DNA of 64,000 bases from Streptomyces griseoviridis (GCA_014649155.1 BMSM01000001.1:708273-772272), one strand, 5' to 3'. Shown: positions 1 through 10,140, counted from the stretch's first letter. The notes: generated by a model from the letters alone, not told the origin. A program made the numbers and translations.

Positions 1-496
1 CGCCCGCGCGCTCTCCGAGGCGGGCTCCCTCTCCCGCTGGCGGATGGAGGTCACCGAGCGCCCGGACGGCGTGACGGTCGTCAACGACGCCTACAACGCG
101 AACCCCGAGTCCATGAAGGCCGCGCTGCGCGCGCTGGCCGCCATGGGCAAGGGACGCCGTACGTGGGCGGTGCTCGGCAAGATGGCCGAGCTCGGGGACG
201 AGGCGCTCGCCGAGCACGACGCGGTCGGACGGCTCGCCGTCCGGCTCAACGTCAGCAAGCTCGTCGCGGTCGGGGGCAGGGAAGCCCAATGGCTGCAACT
301 GGGCGCATACAACGAGGGTTCGTGGGGTGAGGAGTCGGTGCACGTGTCCGACGCACAGGCGGCGGTCGACCTGTTGCGCAGCGAGCTGCGCCCGGGGGAC
401 GTCGTGCTCGTGAAGGCGTCCCGGTCGGTGGGTCTGGAGGCGGTCGCCACGGCGCTGCTGGAGACCGGCACCGAGGGTGAGGTCGCTGCCCGATGA
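1..496 (+). CDS. murF: MurF, UDP-MurNAc-tripeptide D-Ala-D-Ala ligase (3' part only)
   Basis: C-terminal part of the cytoplasmic ligase that adds D-Ala-D-Ala to UDP-MurNAc-tripeptide, the last soluble step of the peptidoglycan stem. The reading frame is open from the first bases, so the gene is cut by the window edge; the Met at 44 is internal. About 164 residues remain, with the Mur-ligase C-terminal signature [11 protein letters not shown] and a downstream LGKMAELG segment. The stop TGA overlaps the mraY start in an ATGA arrangement, showing translational coupling inside the dcw operon. The N-terminal and ATP-binding domains lie outside the window. Confidence 0.95.
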   Translation, partial: ARALSEAGSLSRWRMEVTERPDGVTVVNDAYNANPESMKAALRALAAMGKGRRTWAVLGKMAELGDEALAEHDAVGRLAVRLNVSKLVAVGGREAQWLQLGAYNEGSWGEESVHVSDAQAAVDLLRSELRPGDVVLVKASRSVGLEAVATALLETGTEGEVAAR

Positions 497-1584
497 TGAA
501 GCAGATCCTGTTCGCGGGAGTCATCGGTCTCTTCCTGACGCTGGTCGGCACCCCGCTGCTGATCAAGCTCCTCGCCCGCAAGGGCTACGGCCAGTACATC
601 CGCGACGACGGCCCGCGCGAGCACGCCAGCAAGCGCGGTACGCCGACCATGGGCGGCATCGCCTTCATCCTGGCCACCGTCGCCGCGTACTTCCTGGCCA
701 AGGTCATCACCAGCTACCTGGACCCGAAGGCGGACGCGGCGCCGACCTTCTCGGGCCTGCTGGTGCTCGGCCTGATGGTCGGCATGGGCCTGGTCGGCTT
801 CCTGGACGACTACATCAAGATCGTCAAGCGGCGTTCGCTGGGTCTGCGGGCCAAGGCGAAGATGGCCGGCCAGCTGATCGTCGGCATCGCCTTCGCGGTG
901 CTCGCGCTCCAGTTCGCGGACAGCCGCGGCAACACCCCGGCCTCCACCAAGCTGTCGTTCATCAGCGACTTCGGCTGGACGATCGGCCCGGTGCTGTTCG
1001 TGGTCTGGGCGCTGTTCATGATCCTGGCGATGTCCAACGGCGTGAACCTCACCGACGGTCTGGACGGCCTCGCCACCGGCGCCTCCGTCCTCGTCTTCGG
1101 CGCCTACACCTTCATCGGCGTCTGGCAGTTCCAGGAGTCCTGCGCCAACGCCACCACGCTGACCAACCCGGGCGCCTGCTACGAGGTGCGCGACCCGCTG
1201 GACCTGGCGGTGGTGGCCTCCGCGCTGATGGGTGCCTGCCTGGGCTTCCTGTGGTGGAACACCTCGCCGGCCAAGATCTTCATGGGCGACACCGGTTCGC
1301 TCGCGCTCGGCGGCGTGCTGGCGGGTCTGGCGATCTGCTCGCGCACCGAGCTGCTGATGGCCATCCTCGGCGGCCTGTTCGTCCTGATCACCATGTCCGT
1401 GGTCATCCAGGTCGGCTCGTTCAAGATGACCGGCAAGCGCGTCTTCCGGATGGCACCGCTCCAGCACCACTTCGAACTCAAGGGCTGGTCCGAAGTACTC
1501 GTCGTGGTCCGTTTCTGGATCATCCAGGGCATCTGTGTGATGGTCGGACTGGGCCTCTTCTACGCGGGATGGGCAACGAAGTGA
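493..1584 (+). CDS. mraY: MraY, phospho-MurNAc-pentapeptide transferase
   Basis: Integral membrane enzyme that transfers phospho-MurNAc-pentapeptide from UDP to undecaprenyl phosphate, making lipid I. The protein is 363 residues, normal for the family, and strongly hydrophobic. Family motifs are visible: TPTMGGI near residue 50, the aspartate-rich DDYIK at 105-109, [10 protein letters not shown] near 185-194, and [10 protein letters not shown] near the C-terminus. It starts inside the murF stop (ATGA) and its own TGA overlaps the preferred murD start, so it sits in a tightly coupled run of wall genes. Confidence 0.97.
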   Translation: MMKQILFAGVIGLFLTLVGTPLLIKLLARKGYGQYIRDDGPREHASKRGTPTMGGIAFILATVAAYFLAKVITSYLDPKADAAPTFSGLLVLGLMVGMGLVGFLDDYIKIVKRRSLGLRAKAKMAGQLIVGIAFAVLALQFADSRGNTPASTKLSFISDFGWTIGPVLFVVWALFMILAMSNGVNLTDGLDGLATGASVLVFGAYTFIGVWQFQESCANATTLTNPGACYEVRDPLDLAVVASALMGACLGFLWWNTSPAKIFMGDTGSLALGGVLAGLAICSRTELLMAILGGLFVLITMSVVIQVGSFKMTGKRVFRMAPLQHHFELKGWSEVLVVVRFWIIQGICVMVGLGLFYAGWATK

Positions 1585-2999
1585 CCGACTCGGTGTCTAC
1601 GGAATTCCAGGGCAAGCACGTCACCGTCGCCGGACTCGGCGTCTCCGGGGTCCCCGCGGCCAAGGTCCTGCACGGCCTCGGTGCGCGCGTCACCGTCGTC
1701 AACGACGGCGCGGACGAGCGCGCGCGGGCGCAGGCGGCGGAATTGGAGGCGCTCGGCGTCACCGTGCGCCTCGGGGACGCCGACACCCTGCCCGAGGGCA
1801 CCGACCTCATCGTCACCGCGCCCGGCTGGAAGCCCACCAAGCCGCTGTTCACGGCGGCCGCGGAGGCCGGCGTCCCCGTCTGGGGCGACGTCGAACTGGC
1901 CTGGCGGCTGCGGGGCGAGAACGCCGCCCCCTGGCTCGCCGTCACCGGCACCAACGGCAAGACCACCACCGTCCGGATGCTCGCGTCGATCCTTCGGGCG
2001 GCGGGCCTGCGCACCGCCGCCGTCGGCAACATCGGCGTCTCGCTGCTGGACGCGGTCACCGGCGAGCAGGAGTACGACGTCCTGGCCGTGGAGCTGTCCA
2101 GCTACCAGCTCCACTGGGCGCCCTCGCTGCGCGCCCACTCGGCCGCCGTCCTCAACCTCGCCCCGGACCACCTCGACTGGCACGGCTCCATGGACGCGTA
2201 TGCCGCCGACAAGGGCCGTGTCTACGAGGGCAACCAGGTCGCCTGCGTCTACAACGTGGCCGACAAGGCCACCGAGGACCTCGTCCGCGAGGCCGACGTC
2301 GAGGAGGGCTGCCGGGCCATCGGCTTCACCCTCGGCGCTCCGGCACCCTCCCAACTCGGCGTCGTGGACGGCATCCTGGTCGACCGGGCGTTCGTCGAGA
2401 ACCGGCAGAAGAACGCCCAGGAGCTGGCCGAGGTCGCCGACGTGAACCCGCCGGCGCCGCACAACATCGCCAACGCGCTGGCCGCCGCCGCCCTCGCCCG
2501 CGCCTACGGGGTGCCCGCGGCGGCCGTCCGGGACGGGCTGCGCGCCTTCACCCCGGACGCCCACCGCATCGCGCACGTCGCCGACGTGGACGGCGTGGCC
2601 TACGTCGACGACTCCAAGGCCACCAACACCCATGCCGCCGAGGCGTCCTTGGCGGCGTACGGGTCGGTCGTGTGGATCGCCGGCGGCCTCGCGAAGGGCG
2701 CCACCTTCGACGAACTGGTCGCGGGCGCGGCCGGGCGGCTGCGGGGCGTCGTACTGATCGGCGCCGACCGCGCGCTGATCGCCGAAGCCCTGGCGCGACA
2801 CGCACCGGAAGTACCCGTGGTCGACCTCGACCGGACCGACACTGGGGCGATGCTCCAGGCGGTCCAGGAGGCGCGGCGGCTCGCCCGCCCGGGAGACACG
2901 GTGCTGCTGGCCCCGGCCTGCGCCTCCATGGACATGTTCGCCAACTACAACCAGCGCGGTGACGCGTTCGCACAGGCCGTTCGCGAACTCGGCGCCTGA
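1581..2999 (+). CDS. murD: MurD, UDP-MurNAc-L-alanine:D-glutamate ligase
   Basis: Cytoplasmic ATP-dependent ligase adding D-glutamate to UDP-MurNAc-L-Ala. An N-terminal Rossmann part (VAGLGVSG) precedes the Mur-ligase P-loop GTNGKTT at about 123-129, and DHLDWHGS and [11 protein letters not shown] follow. I chose GTG at 1581 because it overlaps the mraY stop (GTGA) and has a GGGATGGG ribosome site at good spacing; an in-frame ATG at 1569 would add four residues. Length is 472 residues with the chosen start, typical for Streptomyces. Confidence 0.95.
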   Translation: MTDSVSTEFQGKHVTVAGLGVSGVPAAKVLHGLGARVTVVNDGADERARAQAAELEALGVTVRLGDADTLPEGTDLIVTAPGWKPTKPLFTAAAEAGVPVWGDVELAWRLRGENAAPWLAVTGTNGKTTTVRMLASILRAAGLRTAAVGNIGVSLLDAVTGEQEYDVLAVELSSYQLHWAPSLRAHSAAVLNLAPDHLDWHGSMDAYAADKGRVYEGNQVACVYNVADKATEDLVREADVEEGCRAIGFTLGAPAPSQLGVVDGILVDRAFVENRQKNAQELAEVADVNPPAPHNIANALAAAALARAYGVPAAAVRDGLRAFTPDAHRIAHVADVDGVAYVDDSKATNTHAAEASLAAYGSVVWIAGGLAKGATFDELVAGAAGRLRGVVLIGADRALIAEALARHAPEVPVVDLDRTDTGAMLQAVQEARRLARPGDTVLLAPACASMDMFANYNQRGDAFAQAVRELGA

Positions 3000-3073
3000 C
3001 CCGGCCGCCTGCGCCGGGCGACCATGGGAGGGACGCGTGGGACGGTCCAGGCCGACGTACAGCGGAGGCTTCG

Positions 3074-4450
3074 ATGCCCGGTAGTCCCGGCAGCCGCACC
3101 GGAGGACGGCCGCCCGTGCGGCGGGCCGCCGCACGGCCCGCCGCCCGGCGGCCCGCGGCCCCCGAGAACCCCGTCCGGGCGCTGTACACCCGCCTGCGCC
3201 GGGCCTGGGACCGGCCGCTGACGGCGTACTACCTGATCGCCGGCGGCAGCGCGCTGATCACCGTGCTCGGTCTGGTGATGGTCTACTCGGCCTCCCAGAT
3301 CACCGCGCTCCAGCTCTCGCTGCCGGGGTCGTACTTCTTCCGCAAGCAGTTCCTGGCCGCCGTGATCGGCACCGTACTGCTGCTCGCCGCGATGCGGATG
3401 CCGGTGAAGCTGCACCGGGCACTGGCCTATCCGATCCTGGCCGGCGCGGTCTTCCTGATGGCCCTGGTGCAGGTGCCGGGGATAGGGATGTCGGTCAACG
3501 GCAACCAGAACTGGATCTCCGTCGGCGGCCCCTTCCAGCTCCAGCCCAGCGAGTTCGGCAAGCTCGCCCTGGTGCTGTGGGGCGCCGACCTGCTCGCCCG
3601 CAAACAGGACAAGCGGCTGCTGACCCAGTGGAAGCACATGCTGGTGCCGCTGGTCCCGGTCGCCTTCCTGCTCCTCGGGCTGATCATGCTCGGCGGGGAC
3701 ATGGGCACCGCGATCATCCTGACCGCCATCGCCTTCGGGCTGCTGTGGCTGGCGGGGGCGCCCACCCGGATGTTCGCCGGGGTCCTCTCGGTCGCCGCGC
3801 TGCTCGGTGTGATCCTCATCAAGACCAACCCCAACCGCATGGCCCGGCTGGCCTGCATCGGCGCGACCGACCCCGGCCCCGGCGACTCCTGCTGGCAGGC
3901 GGTGCACGGCATCTACGCCCTCGCCTCGGGCGGGCTGTTCGGTTCCGGACTCGGCGCCAGCGTCGAGAAGTGGGGCCAACTCCCCGAGGCGCACACCGAC
4001 TTCATCTTCGCCGTCACCGGCGAGGAACTGGGCTTGGCGGGCACGCTGTCCGTCCTCGCCCTCTTCGCGGCTCTAGGCTATGCGGGTATCCGCGTGGCCG
4101 GACGCACGGAGGACCCCTTCGTCAGGTATGCCGCGGGAGGCGTGACCACCTGGATCACGGCCCAGGCCGTGATCAACATCGGTGCGGTCCTCGGACTGCT
4201 GCCGATCGCCGGCGTCCCCCTCCCGCTGTTCTCCTACGGGGGTTCCGCCCTGCTGCCGACCATGTTCGCCATCGGGCTGCTGATCGCCTTCGCACGCGAC
4301 GAGCCCGCTGCGCGGGCGGCGCTTGCGATGCGGCAACCTCGCTTTGGTAGAAAGCGGGGGACCGGGGGCACCGGGTCCGAGCGGAGGCCCCGGAGTTGGA
4401 ACACGATGCGACGGCGTGCCTCGGCGGCGCGCTCGTCCGGAGAGCGGTGA
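3074..4450 (+). CDS. ftsW: FtsW, SEDS-family septal peptidoglycan glycosyltransferase
   Basis: Polytopic membrane protein of the SEDS family that polymerises lipid II at the septum with a partner class B PBP. The 458-residue protein has an Arg/Pro-rich cytoplasmic N-terminus of about 50 residues, then many hydrophobic segments. SEDS landmarks include FGKLALVLWGA, GDMGTAIIL, EAHTDFIFAVTGEELG and PLFSYGGSALL. A GCGGAGG ribosome site precedes the ATG. The C-terminal tail (about 45 residues) is basic and cytoplasmic. It lies 74 bp after murD and 6 bp before murG. FtsW rather than RodA is inferred from the dcw context. Confidence 0.94.
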   Translation: MPGSPGSRTGGRPPVRRAAARPAARRPAAPENPVRALYTRLRRAWDRPLTAYYLIAGGSALITVLGLVMVYSASQITALQLSLPGSYFFRKQFLAAVIGTVLLLAAMRMPVKLHRALAYPILAGAVFLMALVQVPGIGMSVNGNQNWISVGGPFQLQPSEFGKLALVLWGADLLARKQDKRLLTQWKHMLVPLVPVAFLLLGLIMLGGDMGTAIILTAIAFGLLWLAGAPTRMFAGVLSVAALLGVILIKTNPNRMARLACIGATDPGPGDSCWQAVHGIYALASGGLFGSGLGASVEKWGQLPEAHTDFIFAVTGEELGLAGTLSVLALFAALGYAGIRVAGRTEDPFVRYAAGGVTTWITAQAVINIGAVLGLLPIAGVPLPLFSYGGSALLPTMFAIGLLIAFARDEPAARAALAMRQPRFGRKRGTGGTGSERRPRSWNTMRRRASAARSSGER

Positions 4451-4456
4451 ATTTCG

Positions 4457-5554
4457 GTGCATGTCGTACTCGCCGGCGGAGGAACCGCGGGCCACATCGA
4501 GCCCGCGCTCGCCCTCGCGGACGCCCTGCGCAGGCAGGACCCGACCGTGGGCATCACGGCCCTGGGCACGGAGCGCGGCCTGGAGACCCGTCTCGTACCC
4601 GAGCGCGGGTACGAGCTGGCGCTGATCCCGGCGGTACCCCTGCCGCGCAAGCCCACGCCCGAGCTGATCACCGTGCCGGGCCGGCTGCGCGGCACCATCA
4701 AGGCGACCGAGCAGATTTTGGAGCGCACCCGCGCCGACGCCGTGGTCGGCTTCGGCGGGTACGTCGCCCTGCCCGGCTACCTCGCGGCCAAGCGGCTCGG
4801 CGTGCCGATCGTGATCCACGAGGCCAACGCCCGCCCCGGCCTGGCCAACAAGATCGGCTCCCGGTACGCCGCGCAGGTCGCCGTCTCCACCCCCGACAGC
4901 AAACTGCGCAACTCCCGGTACATCGGCATCCCGCTGCGCCGCTCCATCGCCACCCTGGACCGGGCCGCCGCCCGCCCCGAGGCCCGCGCGGCGTTCGGTC
5001 TCGACCCCAATCTGCCCACGCTGCTGGTCACCGGCGGCTCACAGGGCGCCCGCCGGCTCAACGAGGTCGTCCAGCAGGTCGCGCCCTGGCTCCAGCAGGC
5101 GGGCATCCAGATCCTGCACGCGGTCGGCCCGAAGAACGAACTGCCGCAGGTCCACCAGATGCCGGGGATGCCCCCGTACATCCCGGTAAGTTATCTGGAC
5201 CGGATGGACCTCGCGTACGCCGCGGCCGACATGATGCTCTGCCGCGCGGGCGCGATGACCGTCGCCGAACTCTCCGCCGTCGGGCTCCCCGCCGCCTACG
5301 TCCCGCTGCCCATCGGCAACGGCGAACAGCGGCTCAACGCCCAGCCGGTGGTCAAGGCCGGCGGCGGACTGCTGGTCGACGACGCGGAACTGACCCCCGA
5401 GTGGGTCCAGCAGAACGTGCTGCCCGTCCTCGCCGACCCGCACCGGCTGTACGAGATGTCCCGCGCCGCCGCCGAGTTCGGCCGCCGGGACGCCGACGAG
5501 CTGCTCGTCGGCATGGTCTACGAGGCGATCAGCGCCGCCCGCGCGCAGCGCTAG
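4457..5554 (+). CDS. murG: MurG, lipid II synthase (GlcNAc transferase)
   Basis: Peripheral inner-face glycosyltransferase converting lipid I to lipid II with UDP-GlcNAc. The GTG start lies 6 bp after the ftsW stop. The N-terminal glycine-rich loop GGGTAGH (residues 7-13) and [11 protein letters not shown] belong to the acceptor domain. [12 protein letters not shown] and the [15 protein letters not shown] stretch form the UDP-GlcNAc-binding half. Length is 365 residues, normal. It continues the dcw run toward ftsQ, 24 bp downstream. Confidence 0.97.
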   Translation: MHVVLAGGGTAGHIEPALALADALRRQDPTVGITALGTERGLETRLVPERGYELALIPAVPLPRKPTPELITVPGRLRGTIKATEQILERTRADAVVGFGGYVALPGYLAAKRLGVPIVIHEANARPGLANKIGSRYAAQVAVSTPDSKLRNSRYIGIPLRRSIATLDRAAARPEARAAFGLDPNLPTLLVTGGSQGARRLNEVVQQVAPWLQQAGIQILHAVGPKNELPQVHQMPGMPPYIPVSYLDRMDLAYAAADMMLCRAGAMTVAELSAVGLPAAYVPLPIGNGEQRLNAQPVVKAGGGLLVDDAELTPEWVQQNVLPVLADPHRLYEMSRAAAEFGRRDADELLVGMVYEAISAARAQR

Positions 5555-5578
5555 GCGACCCGACGGAGGGCAGGAAGC

Positions 5579-6379
5579 GTGGCCGGACCGACCACCGCCG
5601 AACGCGGTGCACGCCAGCAGGAGTCGTCCGGCCCGTCCCGTGCCCGGCGCCTGTGGCCACCCCGCCCACGTATTCGTACGATCGTCATCCTGGCCGTCCT
5701 CGTCGTCGTGACGGGCGGGGCGGCCGGCTGGCTGCTGTACGGCTCCGACTGGCTGCGGGTGGAGAGGGTCTCCGTCTCGGGCACCCGGGTCCTGACGCCC
5801 GCTCAGGTCCGGGAAGCGGCCGACGTTCCCGTCGGGGAGCCGCTCATTTCCGTCGACACCGAGGCGATCGAGAGCCGGCTGAAGAAGAAATTGCCCCGAA
5901 TTGACGTGATTGCGGCCGACCGTTCCTGGCCCGACGGAATCAGTCTGGAAGTGACGGAACGCACTCCGGTTCTGCTCGTGCAAAACGGAGAAAAGTATGG
6001 GGAAGTGGACAAGGATGGCGTCCGATTCGCCACGATTTCCCGTGCGGTCAAAGGCGTTCCCCTGCTGGAATTGGCGGTCTCGCGTTCGGGCTCGTCCGCC
6101 GCGAGCCTGCGCCGCTTCGGCGAGGACCGGCTGGTCCGGGAGGCGGTCCGGGTGGCCGGACGGGTCCCGGACGCGGTCACCCGCGACGCCCGGCGGGTCG
6201 CGGTGCGTTCCTTCGACGACATCTCGCTGGAGTTGAGCGGGGGGCGGACCGTGGCGTGGGGGAGCGCGGAAAAGAGCGCTGACAAGGCGCGCGCCCTCAC
6301 CGCCCTGATGAAAGCCGCGCCCGACGCGCGGCACTTCGACGTGAGTGTTCCCACCGCCCCTGCGGTATCGGGGAGTTGA
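5579..6379 (+). CDS. ftsQ: FtsQ/DivIB, divisome assembly protein
   Basis: Bitopic divisome protein linking FtsB/FtsL-type partners and the septal synthase. The 266 residues contain a basic cytoplasmic N-terminus (1-33), one membrane segment (about 34-55), an extracellular POTRA domain (about 58-128, containing VERVSVSGTRVLTP and LEVTERTPVLLV) and a FtsQ beta-domain to the end. GTG start, with GGAGGGCAGGAAG just upstream as ribosome site. The gene is followed by a 287-bp non-coding region that separates it from ftsZ and carries control signals. Confidence 0.94.
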   Translation: MAGPTTAERGARQQESSGPSRARRLWPPRPRIRTIVILAVLVVVTGGAAGWLLYGSDWLRVERVSVSGTRVLTPAQVREAADVPVGEPLISVDTEAIESRLKKKLPRIDVIAADRSWPDGISLEVTERTPVLLVQNGEKYGEVDKDGVRFATISRAVKGVPLLELAVSRSGSSAASLRRFGEDRLVREAVRVAGRVPDAVTRDARRVAVRSFDDISLELSGGRTVAWGSAEKSADKARALTALMKAAPDARHFDVSVPTAPAVSGS

Positions 6380-6407
6380 CGTCCGTCGACGCAGGCCAGC
6401 ACCCTGG

Positions 6408-6438
6408 TTGGGCAGCGCTACGGCTGATCACATAGGGT
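6408..6438 (+). promoter_or_regulatory. Candidate ftsZ-region promoter
   Basis: A TTGGGC (6408-6413) and a TAGGGT (6433-6438) hexamer resemble vegetative -35 and -10 elements, but the 19-bp spacing is long. Three promoters are known in the ftsQ-ftsZ gap of S. coelicolor; which of them this corresponds to cannot be told from sequence. The element sits just upstream of the leader ORF at 6463. Confidence 0.35.
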
Positions 6439-6462
6439 GAAAAGAAAAACGGGAGGTTCGGC

Positions 6463-6537
6463 GTGTTCGTTGAACGCGCGCCACGTGTCGACTTAGTGTC
6501 CTGTTCGGAAGACTCCAGGGAACAGACACACTGGTAA
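6463..6537 (+). CDS. Putative 24-residue leader ORF with a TTA codon, upstream of ftsZ
   Basis: A short ORF starts with GTG 6 bp after a very strong ribosome site GGGAGG (6451-6456) and runs 24 codons to TAA at 6535-6537. It contains the rare leucine codon TTA (6493-6495), which in Streptomyces needs the bldA tRNA, and a GACAC motif (6525-6529) like the WhiA recognition core. Its stop codon overlaps the left arm of an inverted repeat (6536-6560). No protein family is recognisable. The reading is inference from the ribosome site and stop/stem geometry; the stretch may instead be only promoter DNA. Confidence 0.35.
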   Translation: MFVERAPRVDLVSCSEDSREQTHW

Positions 6538-6560
6538 CCCTAAACTTCAGCGTTAGGGTT
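6536..6560. repeat. Perfect inverted repeat before ftsZ
   Basis: Arms AACCCTAA (6536-6543) and TTAGGGTT (6553-6560) are exact complements around a 9-nt spacer. No T-run follows, so a simple intrinsic terminator is unlikely. The left arm begins inside the stop codon of the leader ORF. It could be an operator for a developmental regulator, or an RNA hairpin in the 5' leader about 107 bp before the ftsZ start. Confidence 0.7.
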
Positions 6561-6666
6561 CGGGTCGGCGCTACGGACCGTCCCATTCGGCATCAGTCGC
6601 CGGACCGCGGAGCAGCAGTGCTCCACCGGTCCGACGACACGTAACTCGAGGCGAGAGGCCTTCGAC

Positions 6667-7872
6667 GTGGCAGCACCGCAGAACTACCTCGCAGTCATCA
6701 AAGTCATCGGTGTCGGCGGCGGTGGTGTCAATGCCATCAACCGGATGATCGAGGTCGGTCTCAAGGGCGTCGAGTTCATCGCCATCAACACCGACGCGCA
6801 AGCCCTGTTGATGAGCGACGCCGACGTCAAGCTCGACGTCGGCCGTGAACTCACCCGCGGACTCGGCGCCGGAGCCAACCCGGCCGTCGGCCGCAAGGCC
6901 GCCGAGGATCACCGCGAGGAGATCGAGGAGGTCCTCAAGGGGGCCGACATGGTCTTCGTGACGGCCGGTGAGGGCGGCGGCACCGGCACCGGCGGCGCGC
7001 CCGTGGTGGCGAACATCGCCCGCTCCCTCGGCGCCCTCACCATCGGCGTGGTCACCCGCCCGTTCACCTTCGAGGGACGGCGCCGGGCCAACCAGGCCGA
7101 GGACGGCATCGCCGAACTCCGCGAAGAGGTCGACACCCTCATCGTCATCCCCAACGACCGGCTGCTGTCCATCTCGGACCGCCAGGTCTCCGTCCTCGAC
7201 GCCTTCAAGTCGGCGGACCAGGTCCTGCTCTCCGGTGTGCAGGGCATCACCGACCTGATCACCACCCCCGGCCTGATCAACCTCGACTTCGCCGACGTCA
7301 AGTCGGTCATGTCCGAGGCCGGTTCGGCCCTGATGGGCATCGGCTCCGCCCGCGGCGACGACCGCGCGGTGGCCGCCGCCGAGATGGCGATCTCCTCGCC
7401 GCTGCTCGAAGCCTCCATCGACGGTGCCCGGGGCGTCCTGCTCTCCATCTCCGGCGGCTCCGACCTCGGCCTGTTCGAGATCAACGAGGCCGCCCAGCTG
7501 GTCAGCGAGGCCGCCCACCCCGAGGCCAACATCATCTTCGGCGCCGTCATCGACGACGCCCTCGGTGACGAGGTCCGGGTCACGGTCATCGCGGCCGGCT
7601 TCGACGGCGGCCAGCCGCCCGCCAAGCGGGACACCGTGCTCGGCGCGGCCTCGGCCAAGCGCGACGAGCAGCCCGCCCCGCCGGCCCGGCAGCCGGAGAG
7701 CCGCCCGTCCTTCAGCGGACTCGGCAGCGTCAAGCCGAAGGAGGAGCCGGAGCCGGTCGCGCCGGAGCCGGTCAGCGACCTGCCGCCGGTCACCCCGCCG
7801 CCGGTCCCGCCGTCCCGTACCTACTCGGACAGCGCGGCCGAGGAACTGGACGTGCCGGACTTCTTGAAGTGA
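6667..7872 (+). CDS. ftsZ: FtsZ, tubulin-like cell division GTPase
   Basis: Forms the Z-ring, including the ladders used in sporulation septation. The 401 residues contain the tubulin GTPase signature GGGTGTG at 103-109, the T7-loop region with [11 protein letters not shown], a variable Pro/Glu-rich linker from about 315, and the conserved C-terminal peptide ELDVPDFLK that docks partners such as SepF. GTG start, preceded by a GAGGCGAGAGG ribosome site. It has its own upstream control region and is coupled to the next gene by a GTGA overlap. Confidence 0.98.
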   Translation: MAAPQNYLAVIKVIGVGGGGVNAINRMIEVGLKGVEFIAINTDAQALLMSDADVKLDVGRELTRGLGAGANPAVGRKAAEDHREEIEEVLKGADMVFVTAGEGGGTGTGGAPVVANIARSLGALTIGVVTRPFTFEGRRRANQAEDGIAELREEVDTLIVIPNDRLLSISDRQVSVLDAFKSADQVLLSGVQGITDLITTPGLINLDFADVKSVMSEAGSALMGIGSARGDDRAVAAAEMAISSPLLEASIDGARGVLLSISGGSDLGLFEINEAAQLVSEAAHPEANIIFGAVIDDALGDEVRVTVIAAGFDGGQPPAKRDTVLGAASAKRDEQPAPPARQPESRPSFSGLGSVKPKEEPEPVAPEPVSDLPPVTPPPVPPSRTYSDSAAEELDVPDFLK

Positions 7873-8597
7873 CAGCACAGCGCGATACCGCGAACGGCGC
7901 GCACTTCGCCTTCACCGACCGGTGGGGCGGGGTGAGCGCCGTTCCGTACGAGGAGCTCAACCTCGGCGGCGCGGTCGGTGACGACCCCGACGCCGTACGG
8001 ACCAACCGGGAACGGGCGGCCGCGTCGCTCGGGCTCGACCCCGGCCGGGTGGTCTGGATGAACCAGGTGCACGGCGCCGGCGTCGAAGTGGTGGACGCCC
8101 CCTGGGGCGCCCGGCCGGTGCCCGAGACCGACGCGCTCGTCACCGCCGAGCGCGGCCTCGCCCTCGCGGTCCTCACCGCCGACTGCGTGCCGGTGCTGCT
8201 GGCCGACCCGGCCGCCGGGGTCGTCGCCGCCGCGCACGCGGGCCGGCCCGGCATGATCGCCGGGGTCGTCCCCGCCGCCGTACGCGCCATGACAGAACTC
8301 GGCGCCGACCCCGCCCGGATCGTCGCCCGCACCGGACCCTCGGTGTGCGGCCGGTGCTACGAGGTGCCGGAGGCGATGCGCGCCGAGGTGGCCGCCGTCG
8401 AACCGGCGGCGTACGCCGTCACCAGCTGGGGCACGCCGGCGGTCGACGTGGCCGCCGGTGTGCACGCGCAACTCGAACGGCTCGGGGTACGCGCACGGGA
8501 GCAGTCGCCGGTGTGCACGCTGGAGTCGAAGGATCACTTCTCGTACCGACGGGACCGCACCACCGGGCGGCTCGCGGGCTATGTATGGCTGGGCTGA
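7869..8597 (+). CDS. pgeF: PgeF/YfiH (YlmD) family multicopper-like peptidoglycan editing factor
   Basis: Member of the DUF152/YfiH family. Characterised members are purine-nucleoside-cleaving or laccase-like enzymes, and the E. coli protein prevents misincorporation of L-Ser into peptidoglycan. The 242 residues carry the family His and Cys ligands in [17 protein letters not shown] and AAAHAGRPG, with a DHFSYRRD segment near the end. It starts inside the ftsZ stop (GTGA), so it is co-translated with ftsZ. The precise activity here is inferred from the family. Confidence 0.9.
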   Translation: MTAQRDTANGAHFAFTDRWGGVSAVPYEELNLGGAVGDDPDAVRTNRERAAASLGLDPGRVVWMNQVHGAGVEVVDAPWGARPVPETDALVTAERGLALAVLTADCVPVLLADPAAGVVAAAHAGRPGMIAGVVPAAVRAMTELGADPARIVARTGPSVCGRCYEVPEAMRAEVAAVEPAAYAVTSWGTPAVDVAAGVHAQLERLGVRAREQSPVCTLESKDHFSYRRDRTTGRLAGYVWLG

Positions 8598-8603
8598 TGG
8601 GGC

Positions 8604-9323
8604 ATGACGGAGCGTAAGGACGAACTCGCCGCGAACCTCGCCAAGGTGGAGGAGCGCATCGCCGCCGCGTGCGCCGCCGCCGGCCGGGACCGCGAGGAGG
8701 TGACCCTGATCGTGGTCACCAAGACCTATCCGGCGAGCGATGTGCGTACGTTGGCGGAGCTGGGTGTCCGGCATGTCGCGGAGAACCGGGACCAGGACGC
8801 GGCCCCGAAGGCCGCCGCGTGCGCGGATCTGCCGCTCACCTGGCACTTCGTGGGGCAGTTGCAGACCAACAAGGTACGATCCGTGGTCGGTTACGCCGAT
8901 CTCGTGCAGTCCGTCGACCGTGCCCGGCTGGTCACCGCCCTGTCCAAGGAGGCGGAGCGGGCCGGACGTGAACTGGGCTGCCTCGTCCAGGTCGCACTCG
9001 ATGCGGGAGCGAACGGGCGGGGGGAGCGGGGCGGTGTGGCTCCCGACGGGATCGGGGAGTTGGCCGACCTCGTCGCCGGGGCGCCGGGGCTCCGGCTCGA
9101 CGGACTGATGACGGTGGCCCCGCTGACCGGGGAGTACGCCGGACGCCAAGAGGCCGCTTTCGAGCGGCTCATGGATTTGTCGACCCACCTGCGCCGGTCC
9201 CATCCGACTGCGACCATGGTCTCGGCAGGGATGAGTGCGGACCTCGAACAGGCCGTGGCCGCCGGAGCGACACATGTGCGCGTCGGTACCGCGGTACTCG
9301 GCGTCCGACCCAGGCTCGGGTAA
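8604..9323 (+). CDS. YggS/YlmE family PLP homeostasis protein
   Basis: PLP-binding TIM-barrel protein of the YggS/PLPBP family, with no known catalytic activity; family members buffer pyridoxal phosphate and affect amino acid pools. The 239 residues include the PLP lysine in VVTKTYP (about K40) and HVAENRDQDA, where most relatives have an ENRVQE-like sequence. The phosphate-binding glycine region sits near SAGMSADLEQAV. It lies 6 bp after pgeF and is conserved between ftsZ and sepF in Gram-positive bacteria. Confidence 0.92.
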   Translation: MTERKDELAANLAKVEERIAAACAAAGRDREEVTLIVVTKTYPASDVRTLAELGVRHVAENRDQDAAPKAAACADLPLTWHFVGQLQTNKVRSVVGYADLVQSVDRARLVTALSKEAERAGRELGCLVQVALDAGANGRGERGGVAPDGIGELADLVAGAPGLRLDGLMTVAPLTGEYAGRQEAAFERLMDLSTHLRRSHPTATMVSAGMSADLEQAVAAGATHVRVGTAVLGVRPRLG

Positions 9324-9452
9324 CGTCGCCAAGAAGTCGGACCACAGCAGAAAATATGGTCATTACCGCCGAAAGGCGGAAGCAACGACCTCGTGGATCG
9401 CGGGCATGTGGCAGTCGTCAGCAGATCCACCACAGAGCGGAGGACTCAGAGC

Positions 9453-10094
9453 ATGGCCGGCGCGATGCGCAAGATGGCGGTCTACCTCGGCCTCGTGGAG
9501 GACGATGGGTACGACGGCCGGGGGTTCGACCCCGACGACGACTTCGAACCTGAACTCGACCCGGAACCCGAACGGGATCACCGGAGGCATGAACCGGCAC
9601 ATCAGGGGCATGGTTCACATCAGTCACAAAGGGACGAAGAGGTACGAGTCGTTCAACCGCCCGCGCCTCGCGAGCCGGTGGCCCGGTCCGCTTCGCCGGC
9701 CGCGGAATCGTCGCGACCCGCCCGGATCGCGCCCGTGGCATCCATCACACAAGAACGCGCAAGCCTGGAAAAGAGCGCACCGGTCATCATGCCCAAGGTC
9801 GTGTCCGAACGAGAGCCCTACCGGATCACCACACTCCACCCGCGGACCTACAACGAGGCCCGTACCATCGGGGAACACTTCCGTGAGGGCACGCCGGTGA
9901 TCATGAATCTGACCGAGATGGATGACACGGACGCGAAGCGACTTGTCGACTTCGCTGCCGGTCTGGTGTTTGGTCTCCACGGCAGTATCGAGCGGGTGAC
10001 GCAGAAGGTGTTCCTGCTGTCTCCTGCTAACGTCGATGTCACGGCGGAGGACAAGGCCCGCATCGCAGAGGGCGGGTTCTTCAACCAGAGCTGA
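9453..10094 (+). CDS. sepF: SepF, FtsZ membrane anchor
   Basis: Cytoplasmic protein that ties FtsZ filaments to the membrane. I chose ATG 9453 because GCGGAGG lies at ideal spacing (9437-9443) and the resulting N-terminus [14 protein letters not shown] is the expected amphipathic membrane helix; in-frame starts exist further upstream. A Glu/Asp-rich linker is followed by the SepF fold from about residue 110 ([14 protein letters not shown] to [12 protein letters not shown]). Length is 213 residues. It follows the yggS-type gene after 129 bp and precedes yggT. Confidence 0.95.
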   Translation: MAGAMRKMAVYLGLVEDDGYDGRGFDPDDDFEPELDPEPERDHRRHEPAHQGHGSHQSQRDEEVRVVQPPAPREPVARSASPAAESSRPARIAPVASITQERASLEKSAPVIMPKVVSEREPYRITTLHPRTYNEARTIGEHFREGTPVIMNLTEMDDTDAKRLVDFAAGLVFGLHGSIERVTQKVFLLSPANVDVTAEDKARIAEGGFFNQS

Positions 10095-10140
10095 GACGTA
10101 GCACCGGTGAGATGGGTCAGGGGAGAGGGAAGCAAGGGTC

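Noticed and set aside
91..1470. 459-codon minus-strand frame across murF-mraY
   Set aside because: His/Gln/Glu/Arg-rich shadow of well-recognised genes on the other strand.
6536..6560. TTAGGG sequence as a telomere-like repeat
   Set aside because: Only one copy per arm of an inverted repeat; Streptomyces telomeres are different and far from dcw genes.
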